Shown here one piece after another: positions 16,555 to 25,426 of a DNA stretch of 61,742 nucleotides. The DNA is from an uncultured Oscillospiraceae bacterium. GTDB taxonomy: Bacteria > Bacillota > Clostridia > Oscillospirales > Ruminococcaceae. The stretch covers positions 1 to 61,742 of the forward strand of contig CASFKY010000055.1 in the NCBI GenBank assembly GCA_949295465.1, in the 5' to 3' direction. A program made the translations under genes and the position numbers. The number at the start of each line of letters is the position of its first letter. Within the stretch, counting starts at the first letter, position 1. The notes beneath the pieces were generated by a model. The model was not told the DNA's origin, made no database searches, and saw nothing but the letters and a program-made list of their open reading frames with translations.

Positions 16555-17619
16555 ATGAAAAAGCTCGTCCTGCTCTTTTTGGCCCTGTGCGCCCTTGCCC
16601 TGACGGGGTGCGGCGGAGCCTCCCGCCACCAGAGCCTGGCCGGCCAGGTGGTCGAGGCCCGGCTGGACAGCGCCGGCCAGCCCCAGATGCTGCTGATCCA
16701 GACCCGGGAGGGGGAGCAGGTGGGCATCCTGCCCACCCGCGAGGCCCGGTTCCTGGGGATGGACGGCCTGGACGCCGAGGCGCTACTGGGGGACGGGCAG
16801 ACGGAGGTGGCCCTGTCGGCGGAGATCTTTTTGCCGGACAGGACCACCCTCACTGCCAACGATGGCCGCACTCTGCCCGCCTATCCCTCCGACCTGGTGC
16901 AGGTCACCGGCTATTCCCTGCCGGAGCCGGTACTGCTGGAGGACGGCACCGCCCTCCGGCTCTGGCATTATCAGGATGCCCGGGCCTATCTGCTGCCCAC
17001 CGGGGAGGAGCTGCTGCGGGTGCAAAAGACGGTCAGCCCCGAACAGGTCTTCACCGCGGGCGGCGAGAGCTTCTCCGACCTGCCCTGGGCGGTGCGGGAC
17101 CGCATCCTGGCCTTTTACGACGCCCGGGGGCCGCTCTACGACGAGGCCGCCCAGCTGAAGGCGGCCTATGGCCGGTATCTCCTGGACCCCGACGGCTACA
17201 CCCCCGCCTTTCTGAGCCAGGAATCCTCCCTCTCGGCCTCGGGGGAGGGTGCGCTCTATTTCCTCACCCTGGTCACCTGCCCCGGCGAGAACGGCTATCT
17301 GCACCAGCTCCGCCTGGGGGAAGCCTTTGAGCGGCTCACCGGCGAGCCGCTGGCCGCCGGGAATCTCTTCACCTGCCCCGAGGAGGAACTGGCCTCCCGG
17401 CTGCTGGCGCTGGCCGGCATCGCCGACCCGGCCCTGCGAGGGGAGATGGAACAGGCCTTTGAGCCCCAAAACCTGATCTTCTTTCCCGACAACCTGGAGA
17501 TCGGCTTCCCCGCCGGCAGCCTGCCCGGCCAGGAAAACGACTGTCTGGTGGGCCTGGACCTGGACCAGGAGCTCCGGGCCCTTTTGCAGCCCTGGGCGGT
17601 GCCCTCTCAGGGGCAGTGA
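16555..17619 (+). CDS. Lipoprotein of unknown function
   Basis: A 354-residue secreted lipoprotein. The signal peptide MKKLVLLFLALCALALTGC ends in a lipobox (LTGC), so the mature protein is attached to the outer face of the membrane through a diacylglyceryl cysteine. The body shows no recognised domain; there are beta-rich segments such as QPQMLLIQTREGEQVGILPTREARFLG and an acidic middle, perhaps a SH3-like or beta-barrel ligand-binding region. AGGAGG lies 7 nt before the ATG. The 3' end overlaps the convergent DUF1622 gene by 13 bp. I do not recognise a family. Confidence 0.8.
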   Translation: MKKLVLLFLALCALALTGCGGASRHQSLAGQVVEARLDSAGQPQMLLIQTREGEQVGILPTREARFLGMDGLDAEALLGDGQTEVALSAEIFLPDRTTLTANDGRTLPAYPSDLVQVTGYSLPEPVLLEDGTALRLWHYQDARAYLLPTGEELLRVQKTVSPEQVFTAGGESFSDLPWAVRDRILAFYDARGPLYDEAAQLKAAYGRYLLDPDGYTPAFLSQESSLSASGEGALYFLTLVTCPGENGYLHQLRLGEAFERLTGEPLAAGNLFTCPEEELASRLLALAGIADPALRGEMEQAFEPQNLIFFPDNLEIGFPAGSLPGQENDCLVGLDLDQELRALLQPWAVPSQGQ

Positions 17620-17933
17620 GGGGGCTTTTCCTCCCGGGGGCTCTCCCCCTCGGCCCGGATCTCCCAGTGAATGAGAAAGGTGAGGGCAGCTCGCAGCAGG
17701 ATGATGGCCCCCGCCAGGGCGATTTCGCCCAGATCCCGCACCACCACCGTGCGCAGGATCTCGCTGCCCAGCTTGAACTCCAGCCCCAGGGCCATGCCCC
17801 GGGCCAGCCGCAGCCGGGCCGAGGGCTGTCTTTGCAGGCAGTCGGCCACCCCCCGCAGCCCTGCCGCCAGGATCACCGCCACCCCCACTGCCTCAAAGCC
17901 CACAATGCCCAGCGCCGAGATTTTTTCCAGCAT
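17607..17933 (-). CDS. DUF1622-family small membrane protein
   Basis: A 108-residue protein with three hydrophobic segments (IVGFEAVGVAVILAAGL; ILRTVVVRDLGEIALAGAIILLRAALTFLIHWEI), matching DUF1622, a family of unknown function. It is convergent with the lipoprotein gene, with a 13-bp overlap at the 3' ends, so antisense interference is possible but unproven. Confidence 0.8.
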   Translation of the reverse strand: MLEKISALGIVGFEAVGVAVILAAGLRGVADCLQRQPSARLRLARGMALGLEFKLGSEILRTVVVRDLGEIALAGAIILLRAALTFLIHWEIRAEGESPREEKPPHCP

Positions 17934-18113
17934 GGCGCTCCCTCCTTCCCCTTTTCATCCTTGCCGGGGAGCGGCGGGGCCATGCAGGGGAATAAATTTT
18001 CTTTTTCTGCCCCAAAATGTACACAGTTTGGCCATATAAACCCGGTATACTGAAAACAACCCTCAGGGGTACAATAGAAATCCGGGGCCTTGCCCCGCAC
18101 AGGAGGACAGAGC

Positions 18114-18488
18114 ATGGAATTTTACAGATGCCGTCACTGCGGCAACCTCATCACCTTCATGGAAAACAAGGGCCCCGCCGTCATCTGCTGCGGCGAGAAG
18201 ATGGAAAAGCTGATCCCCGGCACGGTGGACGCCGCCCAGGAAAAACACATCCCCGTCATCAAGCAGGAAGGCAGCCAGGTGCGGGTAGAGGTGGGCAGCG
18301 TGGCCCATCCCATGCTGCCTGAGCACTATATCCAGTGGATCGTGCTGGAGACCAAGAACGGTGTGCAGATCAAGAAGCTCTCCCCCGCGGAGGAGCCCTG
18401 CGCCATCTTTGCCCTGGCCGAGGGCGACGCCGTGGTGGCCGCCTACGAGTACTGCAACATCCACGGCCTGTGGAAAAAAGAGGTCTGA
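18114..18488 (+). CDS. dfx: Desulfoferrodoxin (superoxide reductase)
   Basis: A 124-residue two-domain protein. The N-terminus has a rubredoxin-like Fe(SCys)4 site (CRHCGN, then ICCGEKMEKLIP); the C-terminal domain has the catalytic Fe(His)4(Cys) ligands in EKHIPVI, VGSVAHPMLPEHYIQWI and the terminal CNIHGLWK. It reduces superoxide to hydrogen peroxide without making oxygen, an anaerobe's defence. ATG 18114 follows GGAGGACAGAGC. The upstream 180-bp gap contains no gene; TATACT at 18046-18051 is a -10 candidate, but I see no good -35. Confidence 0.95.
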   Translation: MEFYRCRHCGNLITFMENKGPAVICCGEKMEKLIPGTVDAAQEKHIPVIKQEGSQVRVEVGSVAHPMLPEHYIQWIVLETKNGVQIKKLSPAEEPCAIFALAEGDAVVAAYEYCNIHGLWKKEV

Positions 18489-18516
18489 GCCGCTTTATAA
18501 CCCCCATACGCAAGCA

Positions 18517-18552
18517 GGGCGCCGCCCGGGAAAATTTCCCCGGGCGGCGCCC
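18517..18552. terminator. Bidirectional terminator between desulfoferrodoxin and YitT genes
   Basis: A perfect 14-bp stem, GGGCGCCGCCCGGG/CCCGGGCGGCGCCC, around an A/T-rich loop lies between the two convergent genes. T-runs are modest on both sides. Confidence 0.7.
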
Positions 18553-18570
18553 TTTGTGTTTGTATCGGTT

Positions 18571-19458
18571 TCAGCTGGCGATCTTGCGCACAAAGTTGCC
18601 GTCCACCGAGACCCCCTCCTGGATGATGAAGAAGGCGTGAGGGTCCATCTGGTGCACCGCGTGGCGCAGGTCCTCGATCTCGTACTTGGACAGGCAGACG
18701 CAGAGCACCCGCAGTTCCTGGCCGGTGTAGCCGCCGCAGCCGGTCCAGTAGGTGACGCCCCGGCCCAGCTTTTCCATGATGTAGCGGGGCAGCTCCGGCT
18801 GCTCCTTCTTGGTGAAGATCAGCACCTGCACCGTCACGTTCTGCTGGTGGGTCTTGTCCATCACCAGGGCGGTGAAGTAGTTGTAGATCACCGAGTAGAT
18901 CACCACCGCCGGGTTGAACAGGAATAGGAAGATGGCGTACAGCACAAAATTGAAGCTGATGTTGAACTTGCCCACCGTGAGCCGGCCGCTCTTTTTGGAG
19001 AGGAACAGCCCCAGCACGTCCAGCCCGCCGCTGGAGCAGCCGCAGGTGAGCACGATGCCGCTGCCCACGCCGGTGAGGATGCCCCCCAGCAGGCAGGAGG
19101 TGAGGGTGTCCTCGATCACCGGCTGGTCCGGGATGGGCACCAGGCTGCAAAAGGCCGAGTAGAGGGTGGCGCACAGCAGGGTGCGGCCCACAAAGCTCTT
19201 GCCCAGCGAGCGGCTGGTGAAGAGCAGCAGCGGGATATTGAAGACAAAATACAGGATGCCGGACAGATCCGCCCCAAAAAAGCGCACGCTCATGTGGGGC
19301 TGCAGCAGATTGCGGATGAGCTGACACACGCCGATGAGGCCCCCGGAATACAGCCCCTGCGGGACGATGAACAGGTTCAGGGATATGGCGCTGATCAAAA
19401 CTCCCACCCCGGCCGCGAACAGCCGCAGCCAGCGGTTGTGCAAAGATTGCTGAATCAT
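18571..19458 (-). CDS. YitT-family membrane protein (DUF161/DUF2179)
   Basis: A 295-residue protein with about five to six transmembrane segments followed by a cytosolic DUF2179 domain. Family features include SLNLFIVPQGLYSGGLIGVCQL, SGIVLTCGCSSGGLDVLGLFLS and, in the C-terminal domain, VLCVCLSKYEIEDLRHAVHQMDPHAFFIIQEG. YitT proteins are thought to be membrane transporters or sensors; no substrate is established. The chosen ATG at 19458 has GGGAG 7-8 nt upstream; a longer open frame upstream lacks any ribosome site. Confidence 0.9.
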   Translation of the reverse strand: MIQQSLHNRWLRLFAAGVGVLISAISLNLFIVPQGLYSGGLIGVCQLIRNLLQPHMSVRFFGADLSGILYFVFNIPLLLFTSRSLGKSFVGRTLLCATLYSAFCSLVPIPDQPVIEDTLTSCLLGGILTGVGSGIVLTCGCSSGGLDVLGLFLSKKSGRLTVGKFNISFNFVLYAIFLFLFNPAVVIYSVIYNYFTALVMDKTHQQNVTVQVLIFTKKEQPELPRYIMEKLGRGVTYWTGCGGYTGQELRVLCVCLSKYEIEDLRHAVHQMDPHAFFIIQEGVSVDGNFVRKIAS

Positions 19459-19576
19459 GTTTACTCCCTCCCCAAGGCTGAAATGCTCTTGTGCCGCAGT
19501 TTTATGGGGCCGTCGGCTCCCGCTGATTCCATTATACGAAAAGGGAGCGAAAAACACAATCCGCTTTTTTGTGGGC

Positions 19577-19618
19577 AAAAACAAGCGGAGGGCGCACCCC
19601 AAAAGGTGCGCCCTCCGC
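19577..19618 (-). terminator. Terminator downstream of the unknown membrane protein gene
   Basis: On the minus strand GCGGAGGGCGCACC pairs with GGTGCGCCCTCCGC around a short loop, followed by TTGTTTTTG. It follows the stop at 19636. Confidence 0.9.
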
Positions 19619-19635
19619 CTTGCAAATTGCGGGAT

Positions 19636-20646
19636 TCACTGATAATCGGCCAGCAAAAAGAGGGGCTTGATGGCCACCACCTCGTCGTACTCCCACTGTT
19701 CTACCTGCACGTCGGCGTTCAGGGCCTTCAGGTCCTTCTTCACCTCTTCCAGGGCCTCCTGGGCGCTCTGGGCCCGGCCTTCCTCCACCACCCGCTTCAT
19801 CCGGGCCAACACCAGGGGATGGGCGTACCGGGCCGGCACCGGGAAGTCCTTGCCGTACTCCCGCACCAGCTTCTCCGCCTCCTCCTGGGCCTGCTGCCAC
19901 CGCTGGGCCAGGGCCTTCTTGTTGTTTTGGGCGGTGGGCAGCACCTGGGCGCTGCTGAAAAAGAAGATGGCCGCCAGGCCGATCAGCATCAGGTAGAGGC
20001 CGGTCTGCTCCCCTTTCACAAAGGACCAGATGCCCCAGCCCAGGGCCACCAGGCCGGCCACCATCACCGCCAGGGCCACCCACTTGTAGTGGGGGTTGGC
20101 CCGGTCGCCGGCCCGCTTGGCCTTGGCCGCCCCGCTCAGCCGCTGGGCAAAACCGGGCTGGTTGTCCAGATAGATGCGGGCGTTTTCCAGCCGACCGGCC
20201 AGGGCCCGCGCCTCCTCGGTGAGCACCGGCTTGGGCTTGGCGGCCTCGGCAGCCGCCGCCTCGGCCAGCTTTTTCTCGGCCTTGGCGCTGATCTGCTTGA
20301 TCTGGGGCTGGCGCCGGGCCAGCTCTTCCAGCAGCTGGTCCACATTCTGCTCAAATTTGAAATTACACTGCTTTTCCCGGCCGTCGTCATACTCCACCAC
20401 CAGATAGGGCATGGCGGCAAACAGCCCCTTGCCGGTAAAGCCCCCCTTGCTCATGGCAATGCGCTTGTAGGCCCGGCGGATGCTGCCATAGGGCAGGTAG
20501 TACCGGCGGTCGATGTAAAAGCTGTTGAGGTACAGGGCCTTTTCGCCCACGCCGCAGGGGCCGTACTTCTTGCAGCCCTTCTTGTCCTTTTCCAGCGTCT
20601 CGGGGTCCAGTTTGGTATAGCCCAGGGGCAACGGTTTGAAAAGCAT
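19636..20646 (-). CDS. Membrane protein of unknown function with central transmembrane hairpin
   Basis: A 336-residue protein that I do not recognise. The first 110 residues form a soluble domain with a Cys/Gly/Lys-rich stretch (KGCKKYGPCGVGEKALYLNSFYIDRRYYLPY) and IAMSKGGFTGKGLFA. Then come a charged Ala/Lys-rich helix, two hydrophobic segments (about 185-207 and 216-240), and a C-terminal helical region. The two-segment layout puts both ends on the same side. ATG 20646 was chosen because GGGAGGAG lies 8 nt upstream; a start 24 bp earlier does not. It is monocistronic with a strong terminator. Confidence 0.75.
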   Translation of the reverse strand: MLFKPLPLGYTKLDPETLEKDKKGCKKYGPCGVGEKALYLNSFYIDRRYYLPYGSIRRAYKRIAMSKGGFTGKGLFAAMPYLVVEYDDGREKQCNFKFEQNVDQLLEELARRQPQIKQISAKAEKKLAEAAAAEAAKPKPVLTEEARALAGRLENARIYLDNQPGFAQRLSGAAKAKRAGDRANPHYKWVALAVMVAGLVALGWGIWSFVKGEQTGLYLMLIGLAAIFFFSSAQVLPTAQNNKKALAQRWQQAQEEAEKLVREYGKDFPVPARYAHPLVLARMKRVVEEGRAQSAQEALEEVKKDLKALNADVQVEQWEYDEVVAIKPLFLLADYQ

Positions 20647-20702
20647 GCGGGTCTCCTCCCAATCATTCATTCTCGGCTTGCGCCTTCATTATAGCCTCTT
20701 GG

Positions 20703-20750
20703 CCCAAAAAACACAAAGGGCCGCCGCAGGTCTGGTGCGGCGGCCCTTTC
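20703..20750 (-). terminator. Terminator of cstA
   Basis: Minus strand: GGGCCGCCGCACC...TGCGGCGGCCC stem flanked by A/T runs; the minus side ends in TTTTTT. Confidence 0.85.
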
Positions 20751-20784
20751 CTGCCCGGCCCCGGGGGCCCGGCAGAGAAGTGTT

Positions 20785-22275
20785 TTACTTCTTCAGGGTG
20801 TCATAGGCGGGCTTCACGTCGCGCTTCTTGATGGTGTACACGAAGATACCCAGGAAGAGCGCCGCCACGATGATGCCCACCGGGTAGGCCACATTGGTGC
20901 CAATGCCAAAGGCACCCAGGCACTCGGGAGCCATCATGAAGTAGGTGGCGGACACCGCGCTCATGAAGGTGGCGGGCACGGCGGTGATCCAGTAGTTCTT
21001 CTTTTCATAGAACAGGAACATGGAAGCGGCCCACAGAACGATCATGGCCAGGGTCTGGTTGGTCCAGCTGAAGTACCGCCAAATCACGGTGTAGTCGATG
21101 TAGCCCAGGCAGTTGCCGATGCCCAGGATGGCGCCCACGCCCAGCACAGGCACGCAGAGCTTGAGCCGGTTGGCGTAGCTCTTCTGCTCGATGTGCATCC
21201 AGTCGGCCAGCACCAGACGGGCCGAACGGAAGGCGGTATCGCCGGAGGTGATGGGGCAGGCGATCACGCCCAGCATGGCCAGGGCGATGCCCACGCCGCC
21301 CATGGTCTTGGCGCACACGTCGTAGATGGCGGCGGACTGGCCGTTGTCCAGCACGGCCTGCAGGCCGGTGTTGAGCCCGCCGGTGACCTCATACAGGCTG
21401 CACCCGGCGGCGGCCCAGATCAGGGCAATAACGCCCTCGCAAACCATGGCGCCGTAGAATACGAAGCGGCCCTGCTTCTCGCTCTTCATGCAGCGAGCCA
21501 TCAGAGGGCTCTGGGTGGCATGGAAGCCGGAAATGGCGCCGCAGGCCACGGTGATGAACATGAAGCTCCAAATGGGGGTGCCGGCGGGGTGCATGTTGGT
21601 GAAGTTCTCCCAAATCTCGGGGATGTTGTACTCCGCGTGGGTGAAGATGCCGACGGCCACGCCCACGGCCATGATGATCAGGCAGATGCCGAAGATGGGG
21701 TAGATCTTGCCGATGATCTTGTCGATGGACAGGAAGGTGGCGGTGAAGTAGTAAACCAGGACGATGATCAGCCAGAACAGGGTGGTGGACAGGATGTTGT
21801 CAAAGCCGCCGTTCTTGAACAGGGTGACGATCAGGCCGGCAGGGCCCACCGCAAACACAGTGCCCACCATGATCAGCAGCACCACGCTGAACACGCGCAT
21901 CACGTTCTTCATGACGCCGCCCAGGTAGATGCCGGCGATCTCGGAGATGGAAGCGCCGTCGTTGCGCTCGCTCATCATGCCGGAGAAGAAGTCATGCACA
22001 CCGCCAGCAAAGACGGTGCCGAAGGTGATCCACAGGAACACCACCGGCCCCCACAGGGCGCCCTGCATGGCGCCGAAGATGGGGCCCAGGCCCGCGATGT
22101 TCAGCAGCTGTACCAGAAACAGCTTCCACTGGGGCATGACCACATAGTCGATGCCGTCGTTGATCTTGACAGCGGGGGTTTCCCGGTCGTCAGGACCAAA
22201 GGTGTTTTCGACCACTTTGCCGTAAGTAAAGTAGCCGACGATCAGAATTGCCAAACACAGGAAAAAACTGATCAT
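20785..22275 (-). CDS. cstA: CstA-family transporter (carbon starvation / pyruvate permease)
   Basis: A 496-residue protein with many transmembrane segments, beginning MISFFLCLAILIVGYFTYGKVVE. Family motifs are KLFLVQLLNIAGLGPIFGAMQGALWGP and FHATQSPLMARCMKSEKQG. CstA and its relatives take up pyruvate or peptides. The short form seen here, under 500 residues, is common in Firmicutes. ATG 22275 follows GAGGAGG. The upstream leader of about 250 nt is A/T-rich and structured (listed separately). The gene diverges from an XRE regulator. Confidence 0.92.
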   Translation of the reverse strand: MISFFLCLAILIVGYFTYGKVVENTFGPDDRETPAVKINDGIDYVVMPQWKLFLVQLLNIAGLGPIFGAMQGALWGPVVFLWITFGTVFAGGVHDFFSGMMSERNDGASISEIAGIYLGGVMKNVMRVFSVVLLIMVGTVFAVGPAGLIVTLFKNGGFDNILSTTLFWLIIVLVYYFTATFLSIDKIIGKIYPIFGICLIIMAVGVAVGIFTHAEYNIPEIWENFTNMHPAGTPIWSFMFITVACGAISGFHATQSPLMARCMKSEKQGRFVFYGAMVCEGVIALIWAAAGCSLYEVTGGLNTGLQAVLDNGQSAAIYDVCAKTMGGVGIALAMLGVIACPITSGDTAFRSARLVLADWMHIEQKSYANRLKLCVPVLGVGAILGIGNCLGYIDYTVIWRYFSWTNQTLAMIVLWAASMFLFYEKKNYWITAVPATFMSAVSATYFMMAPECLGAFGIGTNVAYPVGIIVAALFLGIFVYTIKKRDVKPAYDTLKK

Positions 22276-22530
22276 GTTCGTATTCCTCCTCATTCTTCTA
22301 TTGGAAATCTTGCGCGGCAAAGAGACTCTCTGCCGTATTTCCCACCAACTTGAGGGGGCATACACCCCCGATGGCGCCTGTTTTACTGCCCCGCAAAAAA
22401 TTTTTGAGGGCCGGCCCCTTCCCCTCTCTTGGGGGCCGCACAGCATTTCCACCTACAGGCACTATTCTTAATTTACTCTTTTTTTGGAAAATAGCAATTT
22501 TTTGCCAGTTTCTTTTCAGTAAAAATTTTG
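22276..22530 (-). promoter_or_regulatory. Long structured leader of cstA
   Basis: Upstream of cstA no gene fits, but several perfect inverted repeats would fold in the minus-strand RNA: CGGCCCC/GGGGCCG (22412-22438), GGGGG/CCCCC around TGTATG (about 22354-22369) and CGGCA/TGCCG (about 22315-22336). The first is followed within a few nucleotides by AAAAATTTTTT, like an attenuator. The promoter is unclear; TTGCTA with TAAATT 16 nt later (about 22470-22497) is a candidate. No known riboswitch was recognised. Confidence 0.4.
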
Positions 22531-22549
22531 CTAAAAAGTTTCGCATCAA

Positions 22550-22578
22550 TTGACAAATCCCCCCGATATCAGGATAAT
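22550..22578 (+). promoter_or_regulatory. Promoter of the XRE regulator
   Basis: TTGACA (22550-22555), 17-bp spacer, GATAAT (22573-22578), 80 nt before the gene. Confidence 0.7.
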
Positions 22579-22657
22579 AGAAGAAGGAAAATCAGGGGAT
22601 TTCCGCATTTGGAAAAGAAAGTCAATTTTTACGAAACTCCAACGAGGGGGGATCGGC

Positions 22658-23386
22658 ATGGAGGACATCAACCGCTTTGTGGGCGGACGGATTCATTTCT
22701 TCCGCAAGCTGCGGGGATACACCCTGCAGGACCTGGCCGAGGCCATCGGCAAGAGCAAGGCCACCGTCTCCAAATACGAAAAGAGCGAGATCGCCATCGA
22801 CGTGGAAGTGCTGTTTGATGTGGCAAAATTCCTCGGTGTAACGGTCAGTCAGCTCACCGATTACCCGGCCCTGTCCGCCTCTAGGCGGCGGGGGATGCCC
22901 GGCCTGAGCGCCTTTTCCCGGGCGGAGACCCTGTTCTTGTACACCTACGACGGGCGGCTGAACCAGGTGACGGAGGGGGTGCTGCGCACCCTGCCCACCG
23001 AAACCGCCGACCAGGTGGCCTTTTACATGGACGTGGCCCCCGGCGCCGAGGACTATCACGACTGCCGGGCATACTACCAGGGCCGGGCCGAATACCACAC
23101 CTCCCTGATCTGCTTTGTGATGCAGAACCAGTTCAACGACGCCGAGCAGGTACTGCTCTACCTGTACAACCCCATCGACCGGGAGACCGAGACCCCCGCC
23201 ATGCTCTGCGGGCTGGCCCGCCAGAACCTTCAGCCCATGGCCATGCGGTGCATCGTCTCGCTGAACCGGCTGCGGATGGACGAGGCCCTGAAAGAGCGGC
23301 TGCTCCTGACCCGGCAGGAATTGCAGGGCATCCGCAAGCTAAACTTTTTCACGGTGGAAAACCTGCTGGGGGATTCCGCCCGATAA
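22658..23386 (+). CDS. XRE-family transcriptional regulator
   Basis: A 242-residue protein with an N-terminal Cro/CI helix-turn-helix ([56 protein letters not shown]) and a C-terminal region of about 160 residues that is not a recognised domain, probably a ligand or oligomerisation domain. ATG 22658 has GAGGGGGG upstream. It is transcribed away from cstA, so may regulate it; that is only positional inference. glyA follows after 79 nt and could be read through. Confidence 0.86.
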   Translation: MEDINRFVGGRIHFFRKLRGYTLQDLAEAIGKSKATVSKYEKSEIAIDVEVLFDVAKFLGVTVSQLTDYPALSASRRRGMPGLSAFSRAETLFLYTYDGRLNQVTEGVLRTLPTETADQVAFYMDVAPGAEDYHDCRAYYQGRAEYHTSLICFVMQNQFNDAEQVLLYLYNPIDRETETPAMLCGLARQNLQPMAMRCIVSLNRLRMDEALKERLLLTRQELQGIRKLNFFTVENLLGDSAR

Positions 23387-23465
23387 CCGCTGTCCCGGGG
23401 CCGAGGCCCCTTTGCATTGTCCTTGTGGCTTCACAATCGAATTTTTCAGAAAGAAGGAAACGCGT

Positions 23466-24719
23466 ATGTATGAAAACATGATGGATACCATCGGTTTTGT
23501 GCAGGGCCAGGACCCGGAGCTGGGTGCCTGCATGGAGCGGGAGCTGGAGCGCCAGCGCCAGAACATCGAGCTGATTGCCAGTGAGAACATCGTGAGCCCG
23601 GCGGTGATGGCCGCCATGGGCAGCGTGCTCACCAACAAGTACGCCGAGGGGTACCCGGGCAAGCGGTATTACGGCGGCTGCCAGTTTGTGGACCAGGTGG
23701 AGCAGCTGGCCATCGACCGGGCCTGCAAGCTGTTCGGGGCCAAGTATGCCAACGTGCAGCCCCACAGCGGCGCCCAGGCCAATCTGGCGGTTTACTTTGC
23801 CCTGCTGGAAGTGGGCGACACCGTGATGGGGATGGACCTGTCCCAGGGGGGCCACCTCACCCACGGCAGCCCGGTGAACATGTCCGGCAAGAACTACCAC
23901 TTTGTGAGCTACGGCATCAACGAGGAGGGCCGCATCGACTACGAGGCCCTGGCCAAGCAGGTGGCCAAGGTGCGCCCCAAGATGCTGGTGGCGGGCGCCT
24001 CGGCCTATCCCCGGGCGCTGGATTTTGAGAAGCTGGCCGCCATTGCCCACGGCTACGGGGCGCTGCTGATGGTGGATATGGCCCACATTGCCGGCCTGGT
24101 GGCGGGCGGGGTGCACATGAGCCCGGTGCCCTGGGCCGACGTGGTCACCACCACCACCCACAAGACCCTGCGGGGCCCCCGAGGCGGCCTGATCCTCACC
24201 AACAACGAGTATATTGCCAAGCGGATCAACAGCGCCATCTTCCCCGGCACCCAGGGCGGCCCGCTGGAGCACGTCATTGCCGCCAAGGCGGTCTGCTTCG
24301 GGGAGGCTCTCAAGCCCGAGTTTGCCCAGTACGCCCAGAAGATCGTGGAAAACGCCCAGGCCCTGGCGGCCCGGCTGCTGGCCCGCGGGGTGTCGCTGGT
24401 GAGCGGCGGCACCGACAACCACCTGATGCTGGTGGACCTGAGCGAGGTGGACTGCACCGGCAAGGATCTGGAAAAGCGGCTGGATGAGGTGCACATCACC
24501 GCCAACAAGAACACGGTGCCCGGCGAAAAGCGCAGCCCCTTTGTGACCAGCGGTGTGCGGCTGGGCACCCCCGCCGTCACCACCCGGGGCATGGGCCCTG
24601 CCGAGATGGAGATCATTGCCGACTGCATTGCCGACTGCATCTTCGACTACGAGGCCAAGAAAGAGGACGTGGCCGCCCGGGTGGCCCAGCTCACCAGCCG
24701 CTTCCCCCTGTATCAGTGA
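23466..24719 (+). CDS. glyA: Serine hydroxymethyltransferase
   Basis: A 417-residue PLP enzyme interconverting serine and glycine with THF, thereby supplying 5,10-methylene-THF (the substrate of MetF). Signatures are [30 protein letters not shown], the PLP lysine in [16 protein letters not shown], and [17 protein letters not shown] 23466 follows AAGGAA; an upstream in-frame ATG has no ribosome site. Length is typical for bacterial GlyA. Confidence 0.97.
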   Translation: MYENMMDTIGFVQGQDPELGACMERELERQRQNIELIASENIVSPAVMAAMGSVLTNKYAEGYPGKRYYGGCQFVDQVEQLAIDRACKLFGAKYANVQPHSGAQANLAVYFALLEVGDTVMGMDLSQGGHLTHGSPVNMSGKNYHFVSYGINEEGRIDYEALAKQVAKVRPKMLVAGASAYPRALDFEKLAAIAHGYGALLMVDMAHIAGLVAGGVHMSPVPWADVVTTTTHKTLRGPRGGLILTNNEYIAKRINSAIFPGTQGGPLEHVIAAKAVCFGEALKPEFAQYAQKIVENAQALAARLLARGVSLVSGGTDNHLMLVDLSEVDCTGKDLEKRLDEVHITANKNTVPGEKRSPFVTSGVRLGTPAVTTRGMGPAEMEIIADCIADCIFDYEAKKEDVAARVAQLTSRFPLYQ

Positions 24720-24741
24720 CACAGAACCCCTGTTTGCGCCG

Positions 24742-24787
24742 CGGGCGCGGGGACCCCTTTTGCCGGGCCCCCGCGCCCGTTTTTTTG
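24742..24787 (+). terminator. Terminator of glyA
   Basis: CGGGCGCGGGG pairs with CCCCGCGCCCG around a short loop, followed by a run of seven T. Confidence 0.9.
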
Positions 24788-24894
24788 GGGGCCGGCCTTG
24801 CCGGGCGGAGAAGTCACACTTATTTTTATATATTATATAGGTATATATTAAGAAAAATCAGGCGGCGGGCGCACATCCCGACAAGCAAAAGGCC

Positions 24895-24950
24895 TTGACA
24901 AGGGCCGCAGGCCGACTATAATAAGCATTGTTACTGTAATCTTGCTTATT
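24895..24950 (+). promoter_or_regulatory. MarR-type promoter with nested operator
   Basis: TTGACA (24895-24900), 16-bp spacer, TATAAT (24917-24922). The perfect inverted repeat AATAAGCA/TGCTTATT (24920-24927 and 24943-24950) overlaps the end of -10 and encloses TTACTGTAA (24931-24939). This is the likely autoregulatory operator. Confidence 0.75.
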
Positions 24951-24964
24951 ATGGAGATGACTCG

Positions 24965-25426
24965 ATGGAACCTCTTCATTTTCTGCTGATGCGGGCCCAC
25001 ACCGCCCTGAACCGCCGGATCCTGAGCGGGGCGGCGGAGCTGGGCCTCTCGCCGGGGCAGCCCAAGATCCTGGAATATCTGCTGAGCCAGGGCGAGAGCA
25101 ACCAGAAGTCCATCGCGGCGGGCTGCGAGATCGAGCCGGCCACGGTGGGCAGCATCCTGCTGCGGATGGAGCGGGACGGTCTGGTCTGTCGCACCCAGCG
25201 GCAGGGCAACCGGCGTTTTCTGTGGGTCTCTCTCACTCCCCGGGGCCGCCAGCTGGCCCTGGAAATGGAAAAGGTCTTTTGCCGGGCCGACCGGCAGGCC
25301 GAAGCCCCGCTTACCGAAGAGCAGCGCCGGCAGCTGTGCCAGCTGCTCAAGGTTTTGTGCGACGGCCTCGCCCCAAAGCCCAATTGTACAGAAAGGGAGT
25401 CTTGTGATGGTTGTGATGAAGGATAA
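24965..25426 (+). CDS. MarR-family regulator
   Basis: A 153-residue winged-helix protein: LGLSPGQPKILEYLLSQGESNQKSIAAGCEIEPATVGSILLRMERDGLVCR, then a coiled C-terminus ending in a Cys/Asp-rich tail (CTERESCDGCDEG). The three cysteines (CTERESCDGC) could bind metal or sense redox state; this is speculative. The ATG follows GGAGATGACTCG. The gene overlaps the next membrane-protein gene by 20 bp. Confidence 0.88.
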   Translation: MEPLHFLLMRAHTALNRRILSGAAELGLSPGQPKILEYLLSQGESNQKSIAAGCEIEPATVGSILLRMERDGLVCRTQRQGNRRFLWVSLTPRGRQLALEMEKVFCRADRQAEAPLTEEQRRQLCQLLKVLCDGLAPKPNCTERESCDGCDEG

